A stretch of DNA of 64,000 nucleotides from Branchiostoma floridae (taxonomy: Eukaryota; Chordata; Leptocardii; Amphioxiformes; Branchiostomatidae), in the NCBI RefSeq assembly GCF_000003815.2, contig NC_049985.1, positions 23,191,406-23,255,405 on the forward strand, given 5' to 3'. The position numbers and the translations under genes are program-made. This document shows, one piece after another, positions 1-10,600 of this stretch. Under the pieces are notes generated by a model. The model did not search any database. It was not told the DNA's origin and saw nothing but the letters and a program-made list of their open reading frames with translations. Every line of letters starts with the position of its first letter. Within the stretch, counting starts at the first letter, position 1.

Positions 1-95
1 TTCTTTCTTTCTTTCCTCTTTCTTTCTTTCTTTCTTTCTTTCATTCTGTTTCTTTCTTACTTCCTTCTTTTATTCATTCTTTCTTTTCCTGCACA
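1..95. repeat. CTTT-rich microsatellite
   Basis: Imperfect (CTTT)n/(TTTC)n tract at the left edge, probably cut by the window boundary. No coding signal. Confidence 0.9.
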
Positions 96-223
96 GTTTT
101 TGAAGGAGACAAACTCTCACTTAACAGTTATCAATTCTAAATGTACATGTAAATGTCGCCATCAACCTAGACAGTATTGATGATTAACTCCTAAAACAGG
201 CACACAACCGCACCAACCCCGCC

Positions 224-224
<1 letters not shown>

Positions 225-284
<60 letters not shown>
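225..284. repeat. (CA)n microsatellite
   Basis: Uninterrupted CA dinucleotide run of about 60 bp. Confidence 0.95.
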
Positions 285-289
<5 letters not shown>

Positions 290-619
290 GAATTTCCGGT
301 GATAGATGGCCAAAGTTTTGCCAATACACAAGAAAGACAGAGTATAGTCAATAGCCTGAGTATTTGTTAATAGCCTGAGCGACACCACGCATAAATTATG
401 TTAATGTTAATTAATTGACTAAAATTTACAAAACCTCTGAATTTTCATGAAGGTATGAGGTCGCCGAACTCTAGTTTTTTTAGATTAGCTATTGTGGCTG
501 ACGGTGATCTCACAGGGCATCGCTAGGGAATGAGTTCCAGAAAGAAATTGCTCAGAGTATTACTGACAAAGGTCCTTTAGGGTCTTTAAATACGGTAGCG
601 AGATCGCGACAACTGTTGA

Positions 620-918
620 ATCATCAGGAGGTGATGGTTGACCTAGGACCATTGTAAACTTCTGGGTCAACCGACACGACTTCCTGTCTGCTGGAACTTA
701 CAAACGGCGTGGCAGCTTTTCCAAGACAACAACATTCGCGATTTCAGAGAGCGGACCGGCGTTTTTGTACAAGACTGGTGATCACGTTTGCTCAGGTAAG
801 ACGACCTCTTATATGTTGATAGTAATAGTTTGTAATATTTAAACGTCTATCTATATGATTTACTTTATAGAAAGTGAAGGGTTTCATGAACGATTTATTG
901 CCTTGGCTACATGGGATG
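620..918 (+). other. Candidate 5' non-coding exons of the zinc-finger gene
   Basis: A good splice donor (CAG|GTAAGA) lies at 795/796. A short interval with a fair acceptor (TTTATAG at 864-870) and a donor (GATG|GTGAGT) spans 871-918. Both are on the same strand as the zinc-finger gene, which has a strong acceptor at 3694-3695. Linking them into one transcript is inference; spacing and signals alone support it. The left limit of 620 is arbitrary. Confidence 0.2.
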
Positions 919-1054
919 GTGAGTCTATGTTCGCTATGCGCTAGAAAAACATTTTATATACACCTTGGTGTAATATCTATGCAGACAATAGGTACCAAAC
1001 CTTTGTAATGAGGCTGTTGTATGTGTCCTCCTTGAACACGGGACCCACATATAC

Positions 1055-1165
1055 TAGCTAGTATGTCCGGGCTGAGCCGAGCCTGGGATCGAACTCAGAC
1101 CCAAAGATCCACGGAATTTCAGTGACCAGATGGCCAAGCAGCAGGGTTACGTTTGCGCTGGAGCC
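1055..1165 (-). repeat. tRNA-like SINE remnant
   Basis: On the minus strand a B-box-like GAGTTCGATCCC follows a tRNA-like D-arm region at an appropriate spacing. This looks like a decayed tRNA-derived retroposon head. No target duplication was found. Confidence 0.3.
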
Positions 1166-2805
1166 ATTATAGAGCATACCAGGGGTACATAGACAATAGA
1201 GCGCTCCGCCACTCGCCAAAATACCAGCGCCATTCCCCCCAAATTTTTCAAATCTAGGGTTTACCCTTTTGTATCTTTTGGGGACAAATAGGAAAAAGCA
1301 TCGGAATTCGCTGAATTTTAATCGAGCCAGGTCACAAATTTGTCGAGAAATCTGTAAAAACGTTTGGCAGATTCAACTATTATTCGTTGTTTTTCATTGG
1401 GTCGGCCTTCGCCGCGGGGCGTGGTTGGCCTTTATTGTCCTATTGTTATGCTATCCGTAGCAGTCTCCAAACGGGGCTGTTTTTTAGTAGGGCCGGCCCA
1501 AGCCTGGGCATTGTCATTTGGGTCGCCACTCGGTGATCGCTCGTTCTCATTGAAATGTCAAAATGCTGTCCCACTTTGCTTTTCCACAATCCCTGTAATG
1601 TTTTACAAAAGATACACCACAATATTCCTATTGATTGATGGCTTGGGAGATTATTATAACCTCAGATAGGATTTCAACCCCTAAAAAAATGGTTGCCGCC
1701 TGAGAAGATACGAAGAATTCAAATATTTTCAAATAAATTCAGTTCCCAGGATGATTGTTCGGCAGATGAAACCAGCTACCCAGGCCCTCTGCCCGATCAC
1801 GTCAGATCGCTACTATGACTGATCTTTGAGGTTGTGTGAGGAGGTTTGTGCCTGTCGCCTGTCGCCGAATTCGGTAACAAACGTTACCACCACGAGTACC
1901 ATGGTTGTCACGGTTATATCAACGCATATTATTGTGACGTTTTACAGTTTTATTTCTGTTTTTCTAAAGAAACAAGAAAGGGTCATTGACAGTGCCATCG
2001 TTCTACCAATCTGATGAAACTATTTTCGGAAAATGACAGCGCCATTTGTATCCCACCTAGCTTACAAAATGTTATACAGAAATGTCTGTAATAAACGTTA
2101 TTAGTACCATTGTTTGATGCTTTCTAAGCTTTCTGTCTGACCTGGTGTAAAAAAGGTTCCCACTTTTTAAATGTCTCTAGGGACGTCAACTTATGCCTAT
2201 TAAAATGATGTAGCCATTAATCATTTTGAAGAAAAAAGGGCTAAAGCTATGCTACGTAATATTTGGACAATACAAAAAGTAGATTTTCCTGCCATTTCTT
2301 TTACATAGTAAGCTAAGTCTACCCTTAAGCATTGAATATCAAGGCTCAGTGAGAGAAGTTGCAACATCAGTGCATCAAACAAACATGTCAGATGATGTCT
2401 GCAAACTGTAATCTTCCAACATGGACCTCCATGCTTCCTAGGGAAACACGCCCACATCTGGCTTATCAGTGTCTTGTGTGCCTGACTGCACAGTGGGGTG
2501 TCTGATGACAGTTGCACCAGAGTTTTTGAAAAACGTAATATTTGCAAGATTTCTTGCAGTTTTGAAGGGAATGTAACCTCAGCTTATTGATACCCTACAA
2601 AATAGACTAAGTGCATGATTATATCCTATTCTGAAGTGAAAAAAATTGAGTGTTTGAAAAGAAGAAGATCTTCCCCTGTAGCCAGCTGGAGTGTGATAAA
2701 GTCATTAACCCACCCCTAGGGTGCCTACTGGAGGCCTGGAAGTTGTTACTTACAGCCAAGGAGGACACAAAGATAATTACGTAGCATACCTTTAAGTTAA
2801 CTGTT

Positions 2806-2840
2806 GTAACAAACGTTGCCGGTAACGTTTGTTACCGGCC
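2806..2840. repeat. Short palindrome
   Basis: GTAACAAACGTT and its inverted copy AACGTTTGTTAC sit about 5 bp apart. The same GGTAACAAACGTTACC core recurs near 1875. It may be the relic of a foldback element or nothing. Confidence 0.5.
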
Positions 2841-3103
2841 CGCCCTGTAATGCATAACCAATGGGTAAGAAATTAATAAGTTGCCATTTTTGGCTATGGT
2901 TAATAGAGGAATTTTACAAGACAGGTAGGTTTCACTGAAAAATAAGTCGTTTTATTTTTCGAACAAAAAATTGCCATTTTTTACATTTCAATGAGAACAA
3001 GTGTGATATGAATACCATGTCTCTGTGACTCTGTATGAGGGAGGGAGATCCAGTCATAAACCTCGATCAAATCTTTGCACATATCTAGAACAGTAGGGGT
3101 AAC

Positions 3104-3590
3104 CCCCGGTGGGTAACAGGTTGTTTCGCAACAATGTCAGTTCGCAACGGTCAGTTGGCAACAAGGCAAGGCATTTCGCAACAACGTACAAGTCATTTCG
3201 CAACATTCGAATGTTATTAATCTCGATAGCCTAATAGAATTAGAAATCATATTCCTAACATAATTATACTCCTTCGAATTCCACGTAAAAATCTTACCGG
3301 GTGCGAAATACAACCCCGGCGGCAGAGGAAAATGGGGCCACATGAACCTAACTGCCCAATGATTTTCATACGCAGGGCGGTACAGTTTCATACGCGATGA
3401 GCACAAGTAGGAGTATAATTAGGAATAGCTCAGAATACGATTCTAATACTATTAGGTTATCAAGATTAATAACATTCAAATGTTGCGAAACGACTTGTAC
3501 CTTGTTGCGAAAAGACTTGTACCTTGTTGCGAAAAGACTTGCCTTGTTGCGAACTGACATTGTTGCGAAACAACCTGTAACCACCCGGTG
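3104..3590. mobile_element. Long-inverted-repeat (foldback/MITE-like) element
   Basis: The left arm (about 3104-3280) is repeated in reverse complement in the right arm (about 3405-3590), over roughly 175 bp with few mismatches. The outer ends share CCGGGTGG-type termini followed by TAACAGGTTGTTTCGCAACA. Within each arm, 20-bp motifs built on TTCGCAACAAGGTACAAG are repeated in tandem. The middle of about 125 bp is unique. There is no transposase, so this is a non-autonomous element. It lies just upstream of the zinc-finger exon (acceptor 3694-3695). Confidence 0.8.
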
Positions 3591-3806
3591 TACTTAGCAA
3601 AGTCGTAGCAAAGCATCATTGTACTGCTAGCTAGTAAAATAAGCTATAGTTTGAAGTCTTTACATTTACGGACGGAGTAGAATTTTTTCTTATAGGAATC
3701 AGAAAATCGTCATCAGGACAACAACGTATTGCTTGAAATCTAGTGTCTCTTGTTGCCTAATGGACGTTCAACTCTTCACTACAGAAATTACACCACATCT
3801 AGGAGA

Positions 3807-4754
3807 ATGGCATCAACAAGCAACGTGCAGAGTTTGGATGACATCAACTTCAAGAGAAAGGAAGAACATGATTCTTCAGTGCAACCTAGCACTAGCAGGC
3901 AGGAGAAACTCTATAGGTGTGAGGAGTGCAGCAAGCAGTTCAGTAAGTTGCATGATCTGAAGAGACACATACGGACTCACACAGGTGAGAAACCCTACAG
4001 GTGTGAGGAGTGCAGCAGGATGTTCAGTGAGCTGAGTCGACTAAATAGACACATGCGGACTCACACTGGGGAGAGCCCCTACATGTGTGAGGAGTGCAAT
4101 AGGAAGTTCAGTAGGCAGGATCTACTAAAGATACACATGCGGTCTCACACGGGGGAGACACCCTACAGGTGTGAGGAATGCAGTAAGCAGTTCAGTCAGC
4201 TGGGTCATTTAAAGACACATATGCTGACCCATACAGGGGAAAAACCCTACAGGTGTGAGGAATGCAGCAAGCAGTTCAGTCAGCTGGGTCATCTAAAGAT
4301 ACACATGCGGACTCACACAGGGGAGAAACCCTACAGGTGTGAGGAGTGCAGCAGGCAGTTCAGTGAGCTGGGTATTCTAAAATCTCACATGAAGACCCAC
4401 ACAGGAGAAAAGCCATACAGTTGTGAAGAGTGCAGCAAGCAGTTCAGTCAGCTGGGTAGTCTAAAGAAACATATGCGGGCTCACACAGGGGAGAAACCCT
4501 ACAAGTGTGAGGAGTGTAGCAGGCAGTTCAGTGAACAGGCGAATCTCAAGAGGCACATACGGACTCACACAGGGGAGAAACCCTACAAGTGTGAGGATTG
4601 CAGTAAGCAGTTCCGTCAGCTGGGCCATCTAAAGGGACACTTGCGGACTCATACAGGGGAGAAACCCTACAAGTGTGAGGAGTGCAGAAGGCAGTTCAGT
4701 GAGCTGGGTCATCTAAAGAGACACATGCGGACTCACACAGGGTATAAATCTTAG
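3807..4754 (+). CDS. C2H2 zinc-finger protein, ten tandem fingers
   Basis: Predicted 315-aa nuclear DNA-binding protein. From the chosen ATG, residues 1-35 are a short polar lead. Ten fingers follow (about residues 36-311), each of the form Y-x-C-x2-C-x12-H-x3-H with the classical TGEKPY linker; fingers 3 and 4 have altered linkers (TGESPY, TGETPY). All Cys and His ligands are intact. The frame is open upstream to 3750, but the ATG at 3807 has a good Kozak context (A at -3, G at +4) and starts the MASTS-type lead common in amphioxus zinc-finger genes. A strong splice acceptor at 3694-3695 suggests an upstream non-coding exon. There is no KRAB, SCAN or BTB domain in the exon. The stop falls in the linker after finger 10, with finger-like sequence continuing beyond it. 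A transcription factor role is family knowledge; targets are unknown. Confidence 0.9.
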   Translation: MASTSNVQSLDDINFKRKEEHDSSVQPSTSRQEKLYRCEECSKQFSKLHDLKRHIRTHTGEKPYRCEECSRMFSELSRLNRHMRTHTGESPYMCEECNRKFSRQDLLKIHMRSHTGETPYRCEECSKQFSQLGHLKTHMLTHTGEKPYRCEECSKQFSQLGHLKIHMRTHTGEKPYRCEECSRQFSELGILKSHMKTHTGEKPYSCEECSKQFSQLGSLKKHMRAHTGEKPYKCEECSRQFSEQANLKRHIRTHTGEKPYKCEDCSKQFRQLGHLKGHLRTHTGEKPYKCEECRRQFSELGHLKRHMRTHTGYKS

Positions 4755-5110
4755 GAGCGTTAGGAGTGCAGCACACAGTTCAGTAAGCTAGGTCGACTGA
4801 AAAGGCATATGCAAACTCACACCACAGAAACCGTATTAAGAGTACAGAAGGCAGTTCTGTAGGCTGGATCGGCTTGTAAAAGACACAGATGGATTTTATG
4901 GACTTACGGGAGTGTGAGGGGCACAGAAGGCAGACCAGTAAGCCAGGTGGACGGAAGAGGACTATGCAAACCCACACCAGAGAAACCTTACAGGTATTAA
5001 GAGTACAGTAGGCAGTTCTGTTGGCTGGATTGGCTTATAAAAGACACAGATGAATGTTATTGACTTGCGAGAGTTTTAAGAACGCAGAAGGAATTTCAGA
5101 TAGCCAGATT
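4755..5110 (+). pseudogene. Decayed zinc fingers behind the stop codon
   Basis: Directly after the stop, in the same frame, a further finger is readable (ECSTQFSKLGRLKRHMQTH) behind a second in-frame TAG. It is followed by two or three more fragments (CAGAAGGCAGTTCTGT-type motifs near 4850, 4930, 5010 and 5090) with frameshifts and lost Cys/His codons. The ancestral protein was therefore longer and was shortened by nonsense mutations in the linker. Confidence 0.75.
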
Positions 5111-5765
5111 GCTGAACTCGGTGCATGTGTAATGAAGCTTGCAGATACAGAAGTGAATCAGATGGTGCAGTTAGCTTTTGATCCTAAAGACAACTACTGA
5201 CATTACATGTCCGTAAAGTCAATTTAGTCCGTGTTGTGGAGCCAACATATTTTTCAAAACCTTGATAGGTTCTTGTAACCATCGCATGAATAACTTTCTT
5301 CACTTTGCTCACTCGGTAGTATATTTGGGGATAATATGTTAGTAACTGACCATAGTTTGTGACACCGTTATCTGTTAAGACCGAAGAAAACTGGCATTTT
5401 AACTGAGTCACTAAGCTCATATCATATGATTTATAATTAGAGAGTGGTTTAAGACTAGAGAAAAATAATTTAGCAAATATATTGTGAACAAGGAGGAGCA
5501 CTAGTTGCTGGTTTGAATTACTAGTAGTCTGGTAATAACTAGGAAAAAACTTTCAATTTGGTGTAGCAACCAATGATCGATAAAAATGCACTCACTGTAC
5601 ATATAGAACTCAATTGTCACTCATCTTTCATAGCGGGATTTAAACCTGTAGTTAGAGCCCTAATTCTCACTCCAAAAATCCACATAGCTATACAGAGTGT
5701 TTAGTTTCTTCTGCTGTATTGGCGTAGTGATCTAGATTGTTGAAGTGTAACAAGTCGTTTTCTTC

Positions 5766-5771
5766 AATAAA
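5766..5771 (+). terminator. Candidate poly(A) signal for the zinc-finger gene
   Basis: AATAAA followed by a GT/T-rich stretch, about 1 kb after the stop codon on the same strand. Confidence 0.4.
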
Positions 5772-6059
5772 GTTGTTTGATGGTAAACTGTTTCCAAGCC
5801 TGACTAAAATCGCGCCCCTAGTGACCTGCCCTACAACTGCCGCCGGAGGGGTCATTAACCCCAGCCAGCGAGAAGTTGTTTAAACAAAGGCTAACCTGTT
5901 TCCAGATTCCAATTGAAGAAGCCGATTTGTTTAGGTATTGTGATAGCTAGGGTAAAGTTTGATACTTTTGTTCAACACTAGCAAATGGAGCTCACCTCAA
6001 ATTTTCAGTTGGTATTGCGTCGACCTTCTTCAAGAGTGAAGTTAGTTACTCTGAGTACA

Positions 6060-6165
6060 TGACCTTACAAACACGTGACCTGAGTAATAGTTTGGCCCTA
6101 ACCAAAGCTAGATACTCATGTCCACCTGAGTGAAGTGTGGAAAGTCGAGCCTTTCACAAGGGCAT
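6060..6165 (-). repeat. Fragment of tRNA-SINE core
   Basis: Shares the CACCTGAGT...AAAGTCG...CCTTTCACAAGGGCA block with the fuller SINE copies at 30530-30888 and 50447-50855. Both the tRNA head and the tail are missing. Confidence 0.5.
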
Positions 6166-6289
6166 ATCGTTTTCAATAGATATATCCCATACCAAAACGT
6201 ATATATCTAATGGTTAATTACCCGTACCGAGGTGTATATGGTGTTATAACGCCTGGGCCTTTGCTATAATCACCGAATAAAACCACCAT

Positions 6290-7440
6290 TTCAAGATGCA
6301 TATATGGTCTTTTGGGGCAGTGTTTTTGCTTCCAATGGAAGTTTTAGTTCTGTACTATCGTATAACAGTTGAACCTCATGCCCAAATAAAAGAAGTTGAT
6401 GACATGATTTCGACACAATTGGTTTATTGCATTTTTATGAGACTTTATCCACACAAAAAACTGTTAAATCCGATGTTAGCTTCCCCCTTTCTTTCTTTCT
6501 TGACCCACCTACCTGACTCCACAGACTCCCATAAATCCATTGATGTGAAACATGATATCCCTGTGTCTCACACTGACACTGTATATTGTAGCAAATTTGA
6601 AACAACAAGTCTGAGGTTTCTCGACGTTTTAACAAAACATATGTTGACAATTTTGCAAACAAATACACTATAGAGAGTACAAGCTTAGTGGAGCCTTTAC
6701 TTCCGGAGAAAAAGCAAAAAGTATACGGAAATGAAATGAATTGGTGCTGAAATGATAGTCATACATTTAAATCTTTCTTTCTTTGTTGCTATATAGCGCA
6801 TTGACACACCAAACCATTACTTCTTGTAATCTGATTTTATTTTAAATCTGATATTTACTTGTCATAAGTTTTTTTATATTTACTTGTCATAAGTGTATAT
6901 ATATAAAGGGTGATTTGTGGGTAGTTTACAATGTTTAATGAATACTTTTCTATGCTACAGTGCTATAGATAAAAAGAACCAAATGGTTTCAAATTGCATC
7001 TTTTTTTTTCTTTAGCCTTTACAAATAAGGTCTACTGCAGTGAAGTTCATATGATTTTTATGGTTTGTAAATTTTGACACTTGTATACATTTGTATATCG
7101 AGTTAAGATTTTTTCAAGGTGTTGCATACCCCAACAAGTTTGGACAGTATTTGTCAATATCTTTATTGTATTTCACAGGCTATTGAATATGCATTCTACA
7201 TTTCAAAGATAAACATACATTCAGGTTATAATCTCCCTCCCCCTGAAGTAGCCTCAAAATGTCCCATTTCTACCTCAAATCTTCAAAAGCTTCGCACGGC
7301 AAAGGAGATGGGGGTGCCCCCTTTCTTCATCACCCTCTGGCTTGGTTGCTCCACTCCCTCGCCATGCTGACCCCCCCCCCCTACAATTTCTAGAAAAACC
7401 CTGACTTGTACATATACTTGACTAATAGCATCTATTGACC
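6290..7440 (-). repeat. 3' flank of gene A, part of the tandem duplication unit
   Basis: Homologous to 20.3-21.9 kb (3' flank of B) and 28.3-30.1 kb (3' flank of C). Shared blocks include the ATCCATTGATGTGAAACATG region near 6535, the TTGCACGCCC/TTGCATACCC block and the CTCAAATCTTCAAAAGCT block near 7277. It marks the downstream boundary of the array and contains no gene. Confidence 0.7.
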
Positions 7441-7459
7441 TTAAAGTAAAGAAATAACC

Positions 7460-7644
7460 AGAAACAAACCATTTCTACCATTGCCCTCTTGTATGCCAGG
7501 ACGAGACTGGCAGATGTACCACCTTCTCTCACAGCACCTCACGTCGCCCCACATGGGCTCAATGGTATGTCCTGATGACCAATATTGAACGTGAAGTTGT
7601 GGACATATCCCATTTTCAGTCACGTGGCTCACCTGGGTGCCATC
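7460..7644 (-). pseudogene. C-type-lectin C-terminal fragment in the last exon of gene A
   Basis: An open frame of the last exon, different from the frame entered by splicing from the lectin exon, reads YWSSGHTIEPMWGDVRCC then WYICQ. This resembles the end of a C-type lectin domain (W-x-D-x2-C...YICQ). The first two-thirds of such a domain are absent. The same fragment recurs in gene C (about 30310-30460), where the frame is further broken. It is probably the relic of an ancestral C-terminal domain now lying in 3' UTR, or it is reached by an unseen splice. Confidence 0.45.
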
Positions 7645-7645
7645 C
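7629..7645 (-). CDS. Gene A exon 13 (terminal coding)
   Basis: The acceptor TTCATCAG|GG is entered in phase 1 and yields the tail GMAPR then TGA. The same acceptor, peptide and stop occur at 30454-30470 in gene C, which supports this as the real C-terminus. Confidence 0.5.
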
Positions 7646-10600
7646 CTGATGAATAAAGCAAAAACAGCTTTAAGTCATCAAGATCTAGACAAAGTTTAAG
7701 CTTTGTTCCGACACAAGGAAACACCATGAATTTTCAGTCGTTCTCGCCGACCTTCTTCATCAGATGTCTCATTCATGGCGGTGACGTACCGGAAGTAGGA
7801 AGTTTCATGACGTCAGGAGCGAGAGTTTTCCTTGTGAAATCTCAAAAATTGTAACCATAGATTCTACCAACACATATGAGTCTACATACATAGATCTAGC
7901 TTGATGTATTCAGTGGGAATGTCCAGGTGCAATTGAGGTCACGTGGCGCGCCGCCAACCTGATTGAGCTTCCAAGGAATGCACAACCAAACCGGGAGCGC
8001 TAAATTGACTGAATTAGAATAGTAAAAAGGCCTTATAGGAACATTATGTTACTATGTAAAGTGAACGAAGTAACAACCCACCCAAATATCCTTGTACTTG
8101 TACTTCGCACAGACTCAGTATTCGGTAGGATCCGGGAAGACGGACGCCCACATAGCGACCCTTCATCCCCTGACAGGAGACGGAAATGGACGGCTGGTAT
8201 AGGTTCATCTGATGATTACCTCCACACCTGGGGTTCGTGCTGACCTGGTCGGAATCCCCGATGTGGATGTGGAAGGGGTTGATTCGTTCCGAACAACAGT
8301 CCTGGCGGTTGAAGATATACACCCTGTAGAAATTGACAATAGGATGTTGAGGTTTGTGCATATTTGAGCGCGCGGGCGCGGGCATGTATGTGTGTGTGTG
8401 TGTGTGTGTATCTGGGATAGGGTCTCGAAAACCACCGAAAACTACTGAAAACAAGTTAACTAAGTACCATCCAACAGACAGATCGTTTTAGCTGAACCTT
8501 ATTTGATTATTTCTAAGTTTGTTTATTAGCCACATGTCACTCTGTTATTTGATTCCTTGTTTTTTTTTCATGTAGTTATGTCTTGTGTTCAATAGACAGG
8601 TTGTTTTAGTTGACTTATAACCTTATTTGATTACTTCTAAGTTTGTATGCCAGCTACACGTCACGTTGTTATTTGATTTCTTGTTGTTTTATTTCATGTC
8701 GTTATCATTATCTCTTGACTTTTTTATTTAGCGTTTTGTAACCATGTATGTGTGTCCTTATTTTGTTTATGTACATGAGGAGAAGACCTCAATAAGCAGT
8801 GTCTACTTTCCGTGTCATCCTCTTTAAAGAAATGTGAATAAAAAATAATAAAAAAATAAAAAAAACTAAATACCGAAAACAACCGAAAACAACTTTCATT
8901 AATTACCGAGAACAACCGAAAACACCGCTGTGATATACACTTAAAAACATTAAACATACCTGCCGATCTTATATGATTGCCCAAGGTCCACCCACCAGGC
9001 TGGGTTATCCTCCTCCGCAGTGTGTGTACATGATCCAGCGTGGTACGAGGTATAGGCGTTCCCGTCTACGGCATGGCTGGCAAACCCACTGACCTCATGA
9101 AAAGTGGTTGTTTGGAACGCTGACTTTCCCAGGGCAACATTGACTCCTGGAGCAGATGAGAGTTTATTATTAGCAGTGTCATATTTACATTAAAGACTCA
9201 AGTATACTTGAGTAAGACTCCAGCGCAGCCCATCTTTAAAAAAAACACCCTCTTGTCCAAAAATGTTTTTCTGTTGCTTAAAATTCTATATATGCATAAC
9301 GCAATCAACCAAGCTAATGGAAAACGCAAATGTCTGTACGCGATTGTCTCCCCCATGAACAAAGACAAATAGATTAAGCGCACATCGTTGCTTAATATCC
9401 TTTCGTAACACGGTTATACCCAATCTGGTCAAACTCAAAGCCTTGTTACATGTACACCTCCGCAACTGTTACAGAACCTTCACACTGAAAACTAATTAGC
9501 AGGAGTAAAGCAGAACTAACCGGAATAAAATATGTGCAAAATTCGTGCCACATTCGGGCGGGGATTCGAATTGGAACATCTATCCCCTTCAAATGAGAAG
9601 GAATGAACCGAAATGCCGTCAGAATGAGTATTCTTTGTCTATTCCTTGGTATTTGTAGTCCATTTCTAGACATTCTCACTGCATTCCATATATTCTTTTG
9701 GCCACATCTCGGTTCTCTATCGAATGAGATAAGAATGTTTCGAATAAAGTGGAATGCGGTAAAACTGCAGTTAGAATACACTTTGAATGTCATTCAATAT
9801 TTCTCCACTTCAAATACACCTCCAAAGTTTTGAGCGTGTCAAAACTTTCGGGACAGCCAAAAAGCGGGCACAAATAACTGGAATTCAGTACGAATTTCTA
9901 AAGTACATCTACGAATTCCCAGAAATAGGAAATAATTTCCAATCGGACGGCATTCTGGCTCATTCTTGCTCCCATGTCTTTACTGTGAACTTTCCTCATA
10001 TTGACATTTCTATAGGCTACAAAACATGAATGATAGTTTCCTTTACTTGCTGAGATTCCGTGGAAGTTCAGTTCTCTTAGGCATGGCTGCCAGCCTGAGT
10101 TGGTCCGAGTGATGAGGAACCTCCAGTACCGCGCTGTTCCCCGGAACCCGCCGAACTCCTGCCGCCGGTCCGTCCCTCCCTGTACGTTAGTAACGGTCAC
10201 GACGTCCTCCCAGTTGTACGGACTCCCAACCTGCGACTTTTGCAGCGTGAAGGCTGCGATGTCATGGCCGGTGTCTCCGTAGTTGTTGACTGCGATGCGG
10301 GTCAGAGTTTCGGGTACTGTAAAGTCGAATGTTATGTTCCAGCTCGTGTAGCATTTGCAGTCCATGTGAGGGTTCCAGTAGGTCCCGGTGTCCCCATCCA
10401 AGGCTTTTGCGACATCATATGTGACTCCGTTGTTGACCCACGGTGTGCCAGTGGACCCCACAACCCATGACGAATCCCGTATCAACCATCCTGGGGAAGA
10501 GGATGCAGAATGATTACGCCAATTCTGTTCAAAACCCGAAAGTCAAAATCACGCAAAACAAGCTGAAGTACTTTGGGAAAAGGTACACTTTTGGGACGGG

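Larger units (their letters stand above)
285..3103. other. Intergenic stretch, little recognisable
   Basis: I see no convincing coding exon. The open frames are short and lack family signatures. It contains a possible non-coding exon pair (620-918), a tRNA-like retroposon remnant (1055-1165) and a small palindrome (2806-2840). It may be the 5' region of the zinc-finger gene. Confidence 0.5.

Noticed and set aside
8046-8243. Plus-strand frames opposite the lectin exons (also near 30972 and 55452)
   Set aside because: Antisense shadows of the conserved F-type lectin exon; they recur only because the exon recurs.
9898-10046. C-terminal extension of the discoidin exon of gene A
   Set aside because: The frame stays open past the donor at 10047/10046, but paralogues C and D stop being similar exactly at the donor.
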